Source: Phycisphaerae bacterium
Lineage (GTDB): Bacteria > Planctomycetota > Phycisphaerae > Tepidisphaerales > Tepidisphaeraceae
DNA length: 64,000 bases
Direction: 5' to 3'
Assembly: GCA_025924315.1 (NCBI GenBank)
Contig: JAICIO010000019.1
Coordinates: 1-64,000, forward strand
Under the pieces are notes generated by a model. That model was given only the letters and a program-made list of their open reading frames with translations, was not told where the DNA came from and ran no database searches. Of this stretch, positions 26,696 through 35,160 are shown piece by piece; the stretch's first letter is position 1; each line of letters begins with the position of its first letter. Made by a program: the position numbers and the translations under genes.

Positions 26696-28399
26696 GTGAC
26701 GGCACCAGCACATCTTCCGCCGACATCCGATGATAGGGCTCGGAGAAGTGATGCGCAGGTCGCGAGCGCATCCGCCATTGTTGCAACCTCGCCGCGCGTG
26801 CGGCTCTCGATCCTTTTGCCCCTGGTGTTGCCGATGGTTCTCGCGCTCATTGCGGCATACGTGCAATGGATGACGGTCGGCCTTCCCACGGTACCCGCGC
26901 CGCAGCAACTCACGCCCGAAACGGCGACTTTGCCCTATGGCTTTCCCGCTTGGATTGGAATCACCCACTACGTCAACCTTTTGTTCATGGTCCTGTTGGC
27001 CCGCAGCGGGTTGCAGATTCTCATGGATCATCCCAGGCTGTATTGGAACGTGCACTGCACTCCCGGGACGGAGTGGGTGCGCTTCACGCCGGTTGAGGTG
27101 CCTCTCGATCGACTGTACACCGCGAAGGATGATGCCCGGTATTTGAGCCCGTGGATCGGTCTTCCCGGTGGCCGGCATACGCTGGGGCTGGCGCGGCATT
27201 GGCACTTCGTGAGTGCTCTGTTCTGGGTGTTGAACGGCGCGGTTTATATCACGCTTCTATTCGCGACGAGCCATTGGCATCGCATCGTTCCGACCTCCTG
27301 GCGGATCATACCGGATGCCTGGGCGATGTTCGTTCACTACGCCACCTTCCATCTTCCGCCGGAACCCAATGGTTTCTATCAATACAATGCGCTACAGCAA
27401 CTGAGTTATTTCATCGTGATCTTCATCCTCGCGCCGCTGTCGATTCTGACCGGACCGGCAATGTCTCCAGCGCTGGTCAATCGTTTCGCCTGGTATCGCA
27501 AACTGCCCGGCAACCGGCAGGTCGGCCGGTCGATTCATTTTTTGTTGCTGTGCGCGTACGTCCTCTTCGTCATCGCGCACGTCTCGATGGTGTTCCTGAC
27601 CGGGTTCGTGCGCAACATGAACCACATCGTCATCGGTACGGACAACCTGCTGCGGTTCGGCATGTACATCGGCCTGAGCGGTTTGGTCATCCTGTTTCTG
27701 CTGAACGTGATGGCCAACTGGTCGACGTGGCTGTTCCCGCGCGCCGTTCAGCGCGTGGGTGACGCGCTCGTGAATCCCGTCCTGCGTCTGCTGCTCGCGC
27801 GCCACGCACCGCGGGCCGAGTACACGGTCGAAGACATCTCGCCGTTCATGTGGCCCAATGGAAAACTACCGACTTCCCAAGAATGGAAAGCGCTGGTCGC
27901 GAGAGGCTTCAAGGATTACCGGCTGAAGGTCTGCGGACTCGTCGAGAATCCCGTGGAATTGTCTTTGGAACAAATTCGGGCGATGAGCAAGCGCACTCAA
28001 ATCACGTTACACCACTGCATCCAGGGTTGGTCTGGCATCGCCCAGTGGGGCGGCGTGCCCGTGGCAGAGCTGATAAAGCTCGTGCGCCCCAAACCCAACG
28101 TCAGGGCAGTCGTCTTCTACTCCTTCGGCGAAGGGCTGGAGGGCGGTCAGTATTACGACAGCCACACGATCGAGAACGCCCGGCAACCCCAGACCTTGCT
28201 GGCGTACGAGATGAACTTCAAGCCGCTCACCGACGTCCACGGCGCGCCGCTGCGACTCCGTGTGGAGAACCAGCTCGGCTTCAAAATGGTCAAGTGGATC
28301 CAGGCGATTGAATTTGTGGCAGACTTCAAACACGTTTACCAAGGCGAAGGCGGCTACAACTCGGATCACGAGTTCTTCGACACCATGGCCGACATTTGA
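26696..28399 (+). CDS. cytochrome b-type membrane domain fused to a sulfite-oxidase-family molybdopterin domain
   Basis: A 567-residue protein. GTG at 26696, five bases after the iron-sulfur gene, is the likely start because the frame from there is translationally linked. The N-terminal 330 residues have four or more membrane helices with histidines suited to heme b (HYVNLLFMVLLARS, LARHWHFVSALFWV, SIHFLLLCAYVLFVIAHVSM). The C-terminal part matches the oxidoreductase molybdopterin-binding fold; the Moco cysteine is at about residue 441 in LHHCIQGWSG. It resembles a YedY/YedZ pair fused with the order reversed. The domain may face the periplasm. Substrate unknown. Confidence 0.85.
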   Translation: MTAPAHLPPTSDDRARRSDAQVASASAIVATSPRVRLSILLPLVLPMVLALIAAYVQWMTVGLPTVPAPQQLTPETATLPYGFPAWIGITHYVNLLFMVLLARSGLQILMDHPRLYWNVHCTPGTEWVRFTPVEVPLDRLYTAKDDARYLSPWIGLPGGRHTLGLARHWHFVSALFWVLNGAVYITLLFATSHWHRIVPTSWRIIPDAWAMFVHYATFHLPPEPNGFYQYNALQQLSYFIVIFILAPLSILTGPAMSPALVNRFAWYRKLPGNRQVGRSIHFLLLCAYVLFVIAHVSMVFLTGFVRNMNHIVIGTDNLLRFGMYIGLSGLVILFLLNVMANWSTWLFPRAVQRVGDALVNPVLRLLLARHAPRAEYTVEDISPFMWPNGKLPTSQEWKALVARGFKDYRLKVCGLVENPVELSLEQIRAMSKRTQITLHHCIQGWSGIAQWGGVPVAELIKLVRPKPNVRAVVFYSFGEGLEGGQYYDSHTIENARQPQTLLAYEMNFKPLTDVHGAPLRLRVENQLGFKMVKWIQAIEFVADFKHVYQGEGGYNSDHEFFDTMADI

Positions 28400-28473
28400 T
28401 TTGGCAATCGGACAAAGCGCGCTTGTGGATTGATGTGGTTTGGGCTGATGATCGGGAAACACCTCGGCGTTAA

Positions 28474-29640
28474 ATGGGTGCGAGCTCGTCTGCGGAGAAG
28501 GGTGGTGCATGGATGGCGGGTCGAAATAATCGACAGTTCTGGTTGACGCCGGGTTGGACTTACCTTGTCAGCGGCGCGATCACGTTGGGTTTTTTCATTG
28601 CGGATGTCATGCTGCCACGCGGTGCGACCGTGGCGATCGGATACTGCCTTGTGCCGGCTATCGCCGCGGGGTCGCGCACTCGCAAATTCCCTTTCGCGAT
28701 GGTGGTCCTTTGCACAGTTTTGACGTGGATTGCCTTTTTTGTTGAACCCCCGGGATATCCTGCATGGAAATCAGCATTCGACCGGACAATGGTCACGGGC
28801 GTTATCTGGTTCGCACTGTTTCTAGTCGAACGCCGTTCATCCGTCATTCGAGCACTCCTGCATCAAACGCAAGTGTTAGAAGAGATCACGCGGGAACTCG
28901 AACGATCCAATGGCGAACTGACGAGCTTCGCCTCCGTCGTTGCTCATGACCTCCGCGGGCCTCTGAACACGGTGGGATTATTTTCGCAAGTGCTTTCCAC
29001 TTCCAGCGCGATCAAGTCTGATGTGGAAAGCAGCGGGCATCTTGCCTCAATTCGGACTGAGCTCACCCGAATGAGTGGCTTCATCCAAAGCCTCTTGACT
29101 TATGGACGCGTGGGTGCGGGCGACCTTCGGCTGCAGGACTGCGATTGCGCCGTCATTTTGAATAATGTGCGAGAGAACCTGAAGGCGGACCTCGAACGGA
29201 ACTGCGCGGAAATCTCGAACGACCCATTGCCGTCGATCCGCGCCGATTCGACGCTGATCACGCAACTGTTTCAGAACCTGGTTGAGAATAGCATCAAGTA
29301 CAGGAGTGAAGCCGCGCCGCGTATTCACATCTCGGGTGCGGAACAGGAGCAATTTTGCCAATTCTCTGTGCAGGACAATGGAGTTGGCATTCGCTCAGAA
29401 GATGCTGAGCGGATTTTCAAACCGTTCTATCAAGTACCGGGTGGCCATACGCGTAAGGGTGTAGGCTTGGGTTTGGTCACCTGTAAAAAAATCGTGGAGC
29501 GTCACGGCGGTTCCATCGAAGTTCGATCGACGCCCGGCACAGGCGCCACTTTCCTTTTTACGATCCCGCACGAGCCTGCTCGTACCAAGGCAGCAACTGT
29601 TTCAATCACGCAATTGGCGTCCGCCATTTCTTCCGCATAA
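28474..29640 (+). CDS. membrane sensor histidine kinase
   Basis: A 388-residue kinase with three to four N-terminal membrane helices (about residues 20-115) and no obvious extracytoplasmic domain. The H box is SVVAHDLRGPLNTVG with the phosphorylated histidine near residue 156. The ATPase domain has NLVENSIKYRS, DNGVGIRSED and GVGLGLVTCKKIVERHGG. No response regulator gene is adjacent. Its closest neighbours are the molybdopterin fusion upstream and nirK downstream, so it may sense membrane redox state. ATG at 28513 is an alternative start. Confidence 0.88.
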   Translation: MGASSSAEKGGAWMAGRNNRQFWLTPGWTYLVSGAITLGFFIADVMLPRGATVAIGYCLVPAIAAGSRTRKFPFAMVVLCTVLTWIAFFVEPPGYPAWKSAFDRTMVTGVIWFALFLVERRSSVIRALLHQTQVLEEITRELERSNGELTSFASVVAHDLRGPLNTVGLFSQVLSTSSAIKSDVESSGHLASIRTELTRMSGFIQSLLTYGRVGAGDLRLQDCDCAVILNNVRENLKADLERNCAEISNDPLPSIRADSTLITQLFQNLVENSIKYRSEAAPRIHISGAEQEQFCQFSVQDNGVGIRSEDAERIFKPFYQVPGGHTRKGVGLGLVTCKKIVERHGGSIEVRSTPGTGATFLFTIPHEPARTKAATVSITQLASAISSA

Positions 29641-29736
29641 GCGCAATTGTCCCAGCAACCCGGAGCAGGCGTTGATTTCTGGATATAAAGGTCTAGAATT
29701 GGTTTAGCGTTGAGGCCTAAGGGCCGAGGAGTGCTC

Positions 29737-30921
29737 ATGCAGCGACTTGTTATCCGTGGATCTGTCGTCGCGTCCGTCTTCATCGCCGCGGCGATGCTGC
29801 TCCTTGCCGGTCGATTCATCGGGATTCGGCAGGATGCCGTCGCGTCGGTGCGCGGGGAGCATGGCTCTTCCGAGCGGGAACGAGCGCCTCTCGACGAGTT
29901 CGTTGCGAAGCTTCCGCCGAAATCAAGTCTCGGCGTGGTTCAGGGCGAGAAAACGATCGCGCCTGTGGTGCCGGCGCCGATTACGCGCGCCGAGAACAAG
30001 ATCGTTGAATACAAGCTGACCGTGCGGGAGACGAGCGCGAAGATCGCGCCAAATCTGACCTACAGTTCGCTCTGGAGCTTCGACGGGGTTGTGCCCGGCC
30101 CGGTGATGCGAGTGAAGGTTGGCGACGTGATTCGGTTCACGCTGGCCAACGATGCAAAGAGCGTCACCAACCACAACATCGATTTTCACTTCGTTTCGGG
30201 TGCGTGCGGTGGCTGTTGCGATACCACTGTTTCGCCGGGTGAGGCGCGGACAATCGAAACCCGCGCGTTGTATCCCGGATTGTTCATGTATCACTGCGCT
30301 TACAAGGAGAAGGGGAACATCGCCGCCGTGCACATTGCCAACGGGATGTACGGGTTTCTCATTGTGGATCCCGAGCTGCCTTTGCCGACCGTCGATCACG
30401 AATTCATTCTGGTCGAGAGCGAATTCTACGTGGAACGAGTGGGAAAGAACCTGGGCGCCTGCTCCTATTCGGATCTGGTTGCCGAGACGCCGACTCACTA
30501 TTTCTTCAACGGAAAATCCGCGGAGCTGAATCCTCCGCTCACGGTTGCGGTCAATGACCGCGTGCGATTGTACGTCGGCAAAGGCGGCGTAAACGGCTTC
30601 GCGGCGTTTCACGTGATCGGAGCGATATTCGACAAGGTCTACCCCGACGGCGGCACGCTCGATCCCCCGCGCGAGCACGGCATCCAGACCGTGACAGTGC
30701 CTTCGGGCGGCGCGGCCATCGTCGAATTCGTCACCCCCGTCCCCGGCACGCTGACCGCGGTCGATCACAATCTTTCGCGGGACTATTTCAAAGGGCTTGG
30801 GCAGGTGATCAACGTTGAGGGTTCGCCGAATCCCGAAATCTATCAGGTTGTCGGCCCTACTCCAGCAACATGCGCAGTCGAAAAAGTTGTGCCGAAATCT
30901 GTTCCACCACCGGCGCAATGA
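29737..30921 (+). CDS. nirK: copper-containing nitrite reductase (NirK-like)
   Basis: This 394-residue periplasmic enzyme reduces nitrite to NO in denitrification. A GAGGAG site precedes the ATG at 29737, and residues 8-30 form a signal anchor. Type 1 copper ligands: H146 (NHN), C187 and H199 with M204 (AVHIANGMYG). Type 2 ligands: H151 (IDFH), H186 (YHC) and H292 (FHVIG). D149 in IDFH matches the catalytic aspartate. Unusually, the loop after H151 carries C157, C160 and C161 (GACGGCC) where normal NirK has glycines and alanines. It is 16 bp upstream of a hemerythrin gene. A simple multicopper oxidase is less likely. Confidence 0.87.
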   Translation: MQRLVIRGSVVASVFIAAAMLLLAGRFIGIRQDAVASVRGEHGSSERERAPLDEFVAKLPPKSSLGVVQGEKTIAPVVPAPITRAENKIVEYKLTVRETSAKIAPNLTYSSLWSFDGVVPGPVMRVKVGDVIRFTLANDAKSVTNHNIDFHFVSGACGGCCDTTVSPGEARTIETRALYPGLFMYHCAYKEKGNIAAVHIANGMYGFLIVDPELPLPTVDHEFILVESEFYVERVGKNLGACSYSDLVAETPTHYFFNGKSAELNPPLTVAVNDRVRLYVGKGGVNGFAAFHVIGAIFDKVYPDGGTLDPPREHGIQTVTVPSGGAAIVEFVTPVPGTLTAVDHNLSRDYFKGLGQVINVEGSPNPEIYQVVGPTPATCAVEKVVPKSVPPPAQ

Positions 30922-30937
30922 CACAAAGGAGTCGATC

Positions 30938-31768
30938 ATGCCCGTTCAACTTGGCGCAGCACCCGCACACGGATTCGATGAGCCATTGGGCTTACTCGGC
31001 GATTGCCACCGCCGTATCGAGAATTTCCTCTCGATCCTGCAGAAGGTTGAAGGATCGGCCGGCGAAGCGCTCGATCAACCACAACGACAGGCCGTCGAAA
31101 CAGCCCTGACCTATTTCCGCACGGCCGCGCCTCGACACAACGAGGACGAAGAACGGTCCCTCTTCCCATTGCTGCGAAATCGCTCCGAGCCGCTCGTCCG
31201 CCAAGCGATCGAGATCATTGACTCGCTCGAGGCGGATCATGCCGTGGCCGCGCCTGCGCACCGCGAAGTGGATCGCTTGTATCAAACGTGGATGGACGCG
31301 GGGCATCTGGCAAGCCGCGATCGAGCGAAGCTCAGTCTTCTGCTCGACGAGCTCGTTCAGATGTACCAGAGGCACATTCAAATCGAAGACGAGAGTATTT
31401 TTCCCCTGGCCGCCCAACTGCTCAATGCACAGCAGCGTGGCCGCCTGGGGAACGAAATGGCCAAACGTCGCGGCATCAGCGGCGCGGCTTCCCTCAAACC
31501 CAATGGAGTTTCAACCATGTCCGCAAAGCACACGATTGACGTTCGTTCGATCCCCGGTCCGCAGCGGCATCCTCTCATCTTTCAAACCTTTGAAGGGCTT
31601 GCGATCGGCGAAGCGCTGGAACTGATTAACGATCACGATCCATTCCCATTGCACAACCAGTTCAATTTCATGAAACGCGGGCAGTTTGCCTGGGAATACC
31701 TCGAGCAAGGCCCCGAGCTCTGGCGCGTGAAAATCAGTCGAATTGCCGCGCAGCCTGTGAAGGTGTGA
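30938..31768 (+). CDS. hemerythrin HHE domain fused to DUF2249
   Basis: A 276-residue cytoplasmic protein. AAAGGAG precedes the ATG at 30938. Residues 18-165 form a hemerythrin-like four-helix bundle with iron-ligand histidines and acids (GDCHRRIENF, HNEDEERSLFP, SLEADHAVAAPAHREVD, YQRHIQIEDESIFPL). After a linker a DUF2249 domain occupies about 195-276 (starts IDVRSIPGPQRHP, ends YLEQGPELWRVKISRI). This pairing is known in proteins that bind O2 or NO. Its position directly after nirK suggests it handles NO made by that enzyme. Confidence 0.9.
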   Translation: MPVQLGAAPAHGFDEPLGLLGDCHRRIENFLSILQKVEGSAGEALDQPQRQAVETALTYFRTAAPRHNEDEERSLFPLLRNRSEPLVRQAIEIIDSLEADHAVAAPAHREVDRLYQTWMDAGHLASRDRAKLSLLLDELVQMYQRHIQIEDESIFPLAAQLLNAQQRGRLGNEMAKRRGISGAASLKPNGVSTMSAKHTIDVRSIPGPQRHPLIFQTFEGLAIGEALELINDHDPFPLHNQFNFMKRGQFAWEYLEQGPELWRVKISRIAAQPVKV

Positions 31769-31769
31769 G

Positions 31770-31985
31770 ATGAACAACCAAACTCCGTTCGAGACGGCGC
31801 AGGTGCCCGGCGATTTCGTTGCGCTTTCCTAGCTCCAGGTCGCTTCAGCCGAGCACCGGCTTGGTTATTTTGGCAACGACCCGCTCGTGATGATCGGGTA
31901 CTGCGCCCGCGGCGGCGAAGTCATCTGGAAGGACGGCCATGGCTCGGGCTTCGGCGCCTTCCGCAATCGGCAACGGGAGCGCGAT
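31770..31985 (+). pseudogene. broken third gene of the nirK operon
   Basis: An ATG two bases after the hemerythrin stop opens MNNQTPFETAQVPGDFVALS, then meets a TAG at 31830. The same frame continues with EHRLGYFGNDPLVMIGYCAR and GGEVIWKDGHGSGFG before it runs into the end of the convergent calcium-binding protein gene. The second part looks like a conserved tail of a small cytoplasmic protein, so a real gene was lost to a nonsense mutation and truncation. I do not recognise the family. Confidence 0.5.
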
Positions 31986-31986
31986 C

Positions 31987-33696
31987 TTACGCGACAATCC
32001 CAATCAACACATCCCCCTCGTCCGCGGTCGCGTGGTTTGTGCCGTCGCCGCCGTCGAGGCGATCGATGCCGCTGTCGCCTTTGAGGTAATCGTCGCCGGC
32101 TTCGCCATAGAGGCGGTCCTGGCCGGATCCGCCGTAGAGCGAGTCGTTGCCGTTTCCGCCGTACACGCGATCGCTCCCGCTGTCCCCCGAGAGCGTGTCG
32201 TTTCCGCCGTTCCCGTTGAGCCGATCGTTCCCCGCACCGCCAAAGATCAAATCCCGCCCGCCACCGCCCGTGAGCGTATCGTTCCCATCGCCCCCGCGCA
32301 GCGTGTCGTTGCCGTCACTCGCTTGGACATAGCTGCCGATGATTCCCGCGCCGAGCGAAACCGCGTCATCTCCCCGCCCGCTGTGCACGATAACTTCCTG
32401 CACTTGGGATGCATCGAATCGCGATGTGGTGCTGTTGATGTTCACGAAGATTTGCTTGCCGTGGAGCGACAGTGTGATCGCATCATTTGCACCGGTTCCA
32501 GCGACGTCCAACACATGCTGATCGAGCACCGCAGACCCCGAGACCGCGCGCAGGCGACCATCTCCGCCTTCAACGGATGCCAGGAAAACACGTACGTCTG
32601 TCGTGGACGTGGCATCTGCGTTCGTTCCCAAACCATACTGCGCGCCCTCGGGGGCGACGAGGAGCGAGTTCAGCACGGGGCCGGTCAACTGCGCGACGCC
32701 TTGGCTACCGTAGCGAAGATCGATCGTGCCATCGCTGTTTAGTCGTTCGATGTACGTTCCCTTATTTCCCCCGGCCAAATAGATCTTTCCATCTGCATCA
32801 ACCGTCATCGCATTCAGAGTCGGACTGTCGAGCGTCTTCTGGTCCAACTCCTTGCCCTGTGGTGAGAAGCGGACCAGCACATTCCTACGGCCGTCCCAAG
32901 TGAGCGCGAATAGTTCCTCGCTCGGCGTCACGGCAATCGCAAGGTCGTCAATCGCATCGCTGGAAGCGACGACTATATTTATATTGAATGATTGGTCTTC
33001 CGTCCCATCCGAATGCAGGCGATCGGCGTAGACCGTTTGGTCTGAGTACCTGGCGGTATAAATGTTGTCATGGGCATCGACCACGAGTGGGCCAACATCG
33101 ATGCTCGCCTTCCCGTTATCGCCGAATGACGAGTCGATCTGACCGTCGATGGTAAGACGGCGCAGTTCCGTGCTCGTATTTCCGTCCGCATCCGGCACGG
33201 TGTAGCCCCCGACCAATAGCTTCCCGTCCGATTGAAAGCCGAAATCCGAGACACTTACGGAGTAGCTGTCCGTCGTCAGATCAGAGAACTCGATGAAGCC
33301 GTCACTGCTGAAGCTCGTATCGATCGAACCATCCGCACGAAACACGTTGACGCAAATGTCCTCCGGAAAACTGTTATTGACCGTGTCCGCGCTGCCAATC
33401 GCGATTCGACCGCTCACCGAATCGACAGCGATTGCAGACGCAAAGCGGTGTCGCAAGGACGTGACCTCGCCATTCGTGCCGAAAGTCGTGTCAAGGGATC
33501 CGTCGCGGTTGTAGCGGTTGATCTTAAACTGACCGGTAAAGTCGATGGGATGCAGGACGAGAAGCTTGCCATCGGGCGTCAACGCAAGCTTGGCCGCGAA
33601 ATCATCCGAATGGAGATCAACGACGCCGTTTGTGCCGAACGCGGTATTAAGATCCCCCGCACTGAGCATCCGCCGCGGTTCGAGTTGGTCGATCAT
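31987..33696 (-). CDS. LEPR-leader surface protein with delta-60 repeats and C-terminal RTX calcium-binding repeats
   Basis: A 569-residue protein that starts MIDQLEPRRMLS, the LEPRxLLS sorting leader of Planctomycetes. From residue 15 to about 390 are delta-60-type repeats (for example GSLDTTFGTNG, GSIDTSFSSDG, GTIDLRYGSQG) that form a beta-propeller. Residues 455-560 hold nine or so GGxGxDxLxG-type RTX repeats (GGDGNDTLTGGGG, GGAGNDRLNGNGG, GDSGSDRVYGG) that bind calcium outside the cell. It is probably exported and attached to the cell surface. Its 5' end, with about 40 bp upstream, is duplicated at 34332-34427. Confidence 0.88.
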   Translation of the reverse strand: MIDQLEPRRMLSAGDLNTAFGTNGVVDLHSDDFAAKLALTPDGKLLVLHPIDFTGQFKINRYNRDGSLDTTFGTNGEVTSLRHRFASAIAVDSVSGRIAIGSADTVNNSFPEDICVNVFRADGSIDTSFSSDGFIEFSDLTTDSYSVSVSDFGFQSDGKLLVGGYTVPDADGNTSTELRRLTIDGQIDSSFGDNGKASIDVGPLVVDAHDNIYTARYSDQTVYADRLHSDGTEDQSFNINIVVASSDAIDDLAIAVTPSEELFALTWDGRRNVLVRFSPQGKELDQKTLDSPTLNAMTVDADGKIYLAGGNKGTYIERLNSDGTIDLRYGSQGVAQLTGPVLNSLLVAPEGAQYGLGTNADATSTTDVRVFLASVEGGDGRLRAVSGSAVLDQHVLDVAGTGANDAITLSLHGKQIFVNINSTTSRFDASQVQEVIVHSGRGDDAVSLGAGIIGSYVQASDGNDTLRGGDGNDTLTGGGGRDLIFGGAGNDRLNGNGGNDTLSGDSGSDRVYGGNGNDSLYGGSGQDRLYGEAGDDYLKGDSGIDRLDGGDGTNHATADEGDVLIGIVA

Positions 33697-33762
33697 CCGG
33701 CCCCATTTGGTGAAAGCCCCATCCGGTCCCGCGATTATGCCGCGAGCGGGGAGAGTTGTCTA
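33667..33762. repeat. direct repeat copy A: 5' leader plus LEPR start of the surface protein
   Basis: About 95 bp, covering the LEPR codons, the ATG and the upstream sequence of the delta-60/RTX gene, recurs at 34332-34427 with only a few differences. In copy A an in-frame stop lies upstream of the ATG, so the upstream part is untranslated. Conservation outside the coding part suggests duplication of a start cassette. Confidence 0.8.
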
Positions 33763-33778
33763 AAGGTTGTTGCCGCCG

Positions 33779-34288
33779 CTACTCCCGTACCCTCGCCGTT
33801 CCGCATTCCGGGCATCTCTCTGGTGTGGCGCGCAGGTCGTAACCGCAGCGCTCGGAAAGCTCAAGTGTCAATCGTTGCCCTCGACGTGCGTACTTTACCC
33901 ATCGAAGAATCGAAACCGCACTCAATGCGAGCGCGAGCGGCCAAAGCGGAATGCACCACGATTGGTATTTGTGAACGAAATACCAGCGGAAGTAATCTGG
34001 CCCCTTGCTGTGCGCCGCTGGAATCGGGACCGCACCCGCGGCGCGGTCCGGCGCATCGAACAGGCGCTCGTACTCATGCCACGAAAATCCGAGGGCTGAC
34101 CATCGCTTGTCGAACGCCCCAAATCCTGGACGAATCGGCAGCGGTACATTGAGATCTCGCTCGATCAACACGCCGCCGTAAGCCAAAGTGATGGGGGTCG
34201 GACCTTTTCGCTTCTCGTCGGCAGTCGGATATTTCGTGCTCCAAAACAGAGTCGCTACCGCGAGGACGGCGAGGACGCTTAGGATCAT
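33779..34288 (-). CDS. membrane protein with zinc-ribbon tail (CGYDLRATPxRCPECG)
   Basis: A 169-residue protein with an N-terminal membrane helix (SVLAVLAVATLFW), a soluble middle, a second helix near residue 125-140, and the C-terminal motif CGYDLRATPERCPECG. This zinc-ribbon tail with two CxxC-like pairs is a frequent signature of Phycisphaerae proteins of unknown role. The ATG at 34288 is used; NLKYARRST just upstream is in frame and typical of family starts, but the region before it is a duplicated LEPR cassette, so the original start was probably replaced. Confidence 0.7.
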   Translation of the reverse strand: MILSVLAVLAVATLFWSTKYPTADEKRKGPTPITLAYGGVLIERDLNVPLPIRPGFGAFDKRWSALGFSWHEYERLFDAPDRAAGAVPIPAAHSKGPDYFRWYFVHKYQSWCIPLWPLALALSAVSILRWVKYARRGQRLTLELSERCGYDLRATPERCPECGTARVRE

Positions 34289-34308
34289 GGTCGATCGACG
34301 CGCGTATT

Positions 34309-34362
34309 TCAGATTGACGCGCCTCCACTCAACATCCGCCGCGGTTCGAGTTGTTCGATCAT
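34309..34362 (-). pseudogene. LEPR leader stub (second copy)
   Basis: A 17-codon frame starting at 34362 reads MIEQLEPRRMLSGGASI and then stops. It is the N-terminus of a LEPR-type exported protein with no body. It overlaps, in another frame, the codons leading into the zinc-ribbon gene. This looks like a recombination scar joining a duplicated start cassette to an unrelated gene. Confidence 0.65.
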
Positions 34363-34427
34363 CCGGCCCCATTTGGTGAAAGCCCCATCCGGTCCCGCGA
34401 TTATGCCGCGAGCGAGGGAAGTTGTCC
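34332..34427. repeat. direct repeat copy B of the LEPR start cassette
   Basis: Near-identical to 33667-33762 over about 95 bp, including the TTTGGTGAAAGCCCCATCCG stretch upstream of the ATG. The two copies bracket the zinc-ribbon membrane protein gene. Confidence 0.8.
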
Positions 34428-34619
34428 AAATGTTCTTCGCGACTACTCCGCCACTCTCGTCGTTCCGCATGCCGGGATAAGCGGTCGCCACCGGACTCTC
34501 GCTGCAGAGTTTCGTCGCTCAAGCAACTCGAACATGACTTGCGAGGAGAATCGCATCCCGTTCCCAACGGCGACTCGCCGTGAAAGGCTGTTGGCGGATA
34601 AGCAGAAGGCTCGACGCGT

Positions 34620-35075
34620 TCACGCGCCGATGCGGGTGCGGCGACGGCGCGTGGGGCCGTCGCAAAGCGGTTGGTGGCCCGCGGGTGTGACGGCAAGCTC
34701 GGCGATGGTTGTCTTCTTGAACGCGTCTTCGACCATCGCGATCGCCTGGTCGAGCCGGCGGTGCAAGGGGCAGAGATTGACGCCATGGCCTTTGATCCCG
34801 AGTGGACACGAAGTGATCCGCTGGATGGGATCGACGGCCTGAATCGCGTCGAAGACGGTGATCTCCCGGGCGGAACGCGCCAGCACCGATCCGCCTTGCG
34901 GTCCGCGCTGTGAACGAACGAGCTCGGCCAGCGCGAGGTTGCGCAGAACTTTGGCGAGATAACCTTCGGGAACGCGAGTGGCCTCGGCGATTTGCGAAAT
35001 CGTTGCCTGCTTCCCGTCGAGGCTGGCGAGATAGACCATCACGCGGAGCGCATATTCGGATGTTTGTGAAAGCAT
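34620..35075 (-). CDS. Rrf2-family transcriptional regulator (NsrR/IscR-like)
   Basis: A 151-residue regulator. The winged helix is clear: MLSQTSEYALRVMVYLAS, then ISQIAEATRVPEGYLAKVL and RSQRGPQGGSVLAR. NsrR and IscR hold an Fe-S cluster with three cysteines; here only two are seen, in SCPLGIKGHGVNLCPLHRR, with histidines nearby that could complete the site. It diverges from the NnrS-like gene across an 85-bp gap, which fits an NO-responsive repressor of that gene. The start at 35075 matches family N-termini; a GTG at 35093 would add six residues. Confidence 0.85.
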   Translation of the reverse strand: MLSQTSEYALRVMVYLASLDGKQATISQIAEATRVPEGYLAKVLRNLALAELVRSQRGPQGGSVLARSAREITVFDAIQAVDPIQRITSCPLGIKGHGVNLCPLHRRLDQAIAMVEDAFKKTTIAELAVTPAGHQPLCDGPTRRRRTRIGA

Positions 35076-35160
35076 TCTCCACGATGATAGCACATTCTGG
35101 ACCTTGATATCGGAATAGGGCGGTCTTTACGATGTTGCGCGATTCGGACGCTCGAACACG

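Noticed and set aside
29650-29736. GGATATAAAGGTCTAGAATT before nirK as a member of the GGATAGGYCTA element
   Set aside because: Similarity is partial and needs a gap; too weak to claim as a shared promoter element.
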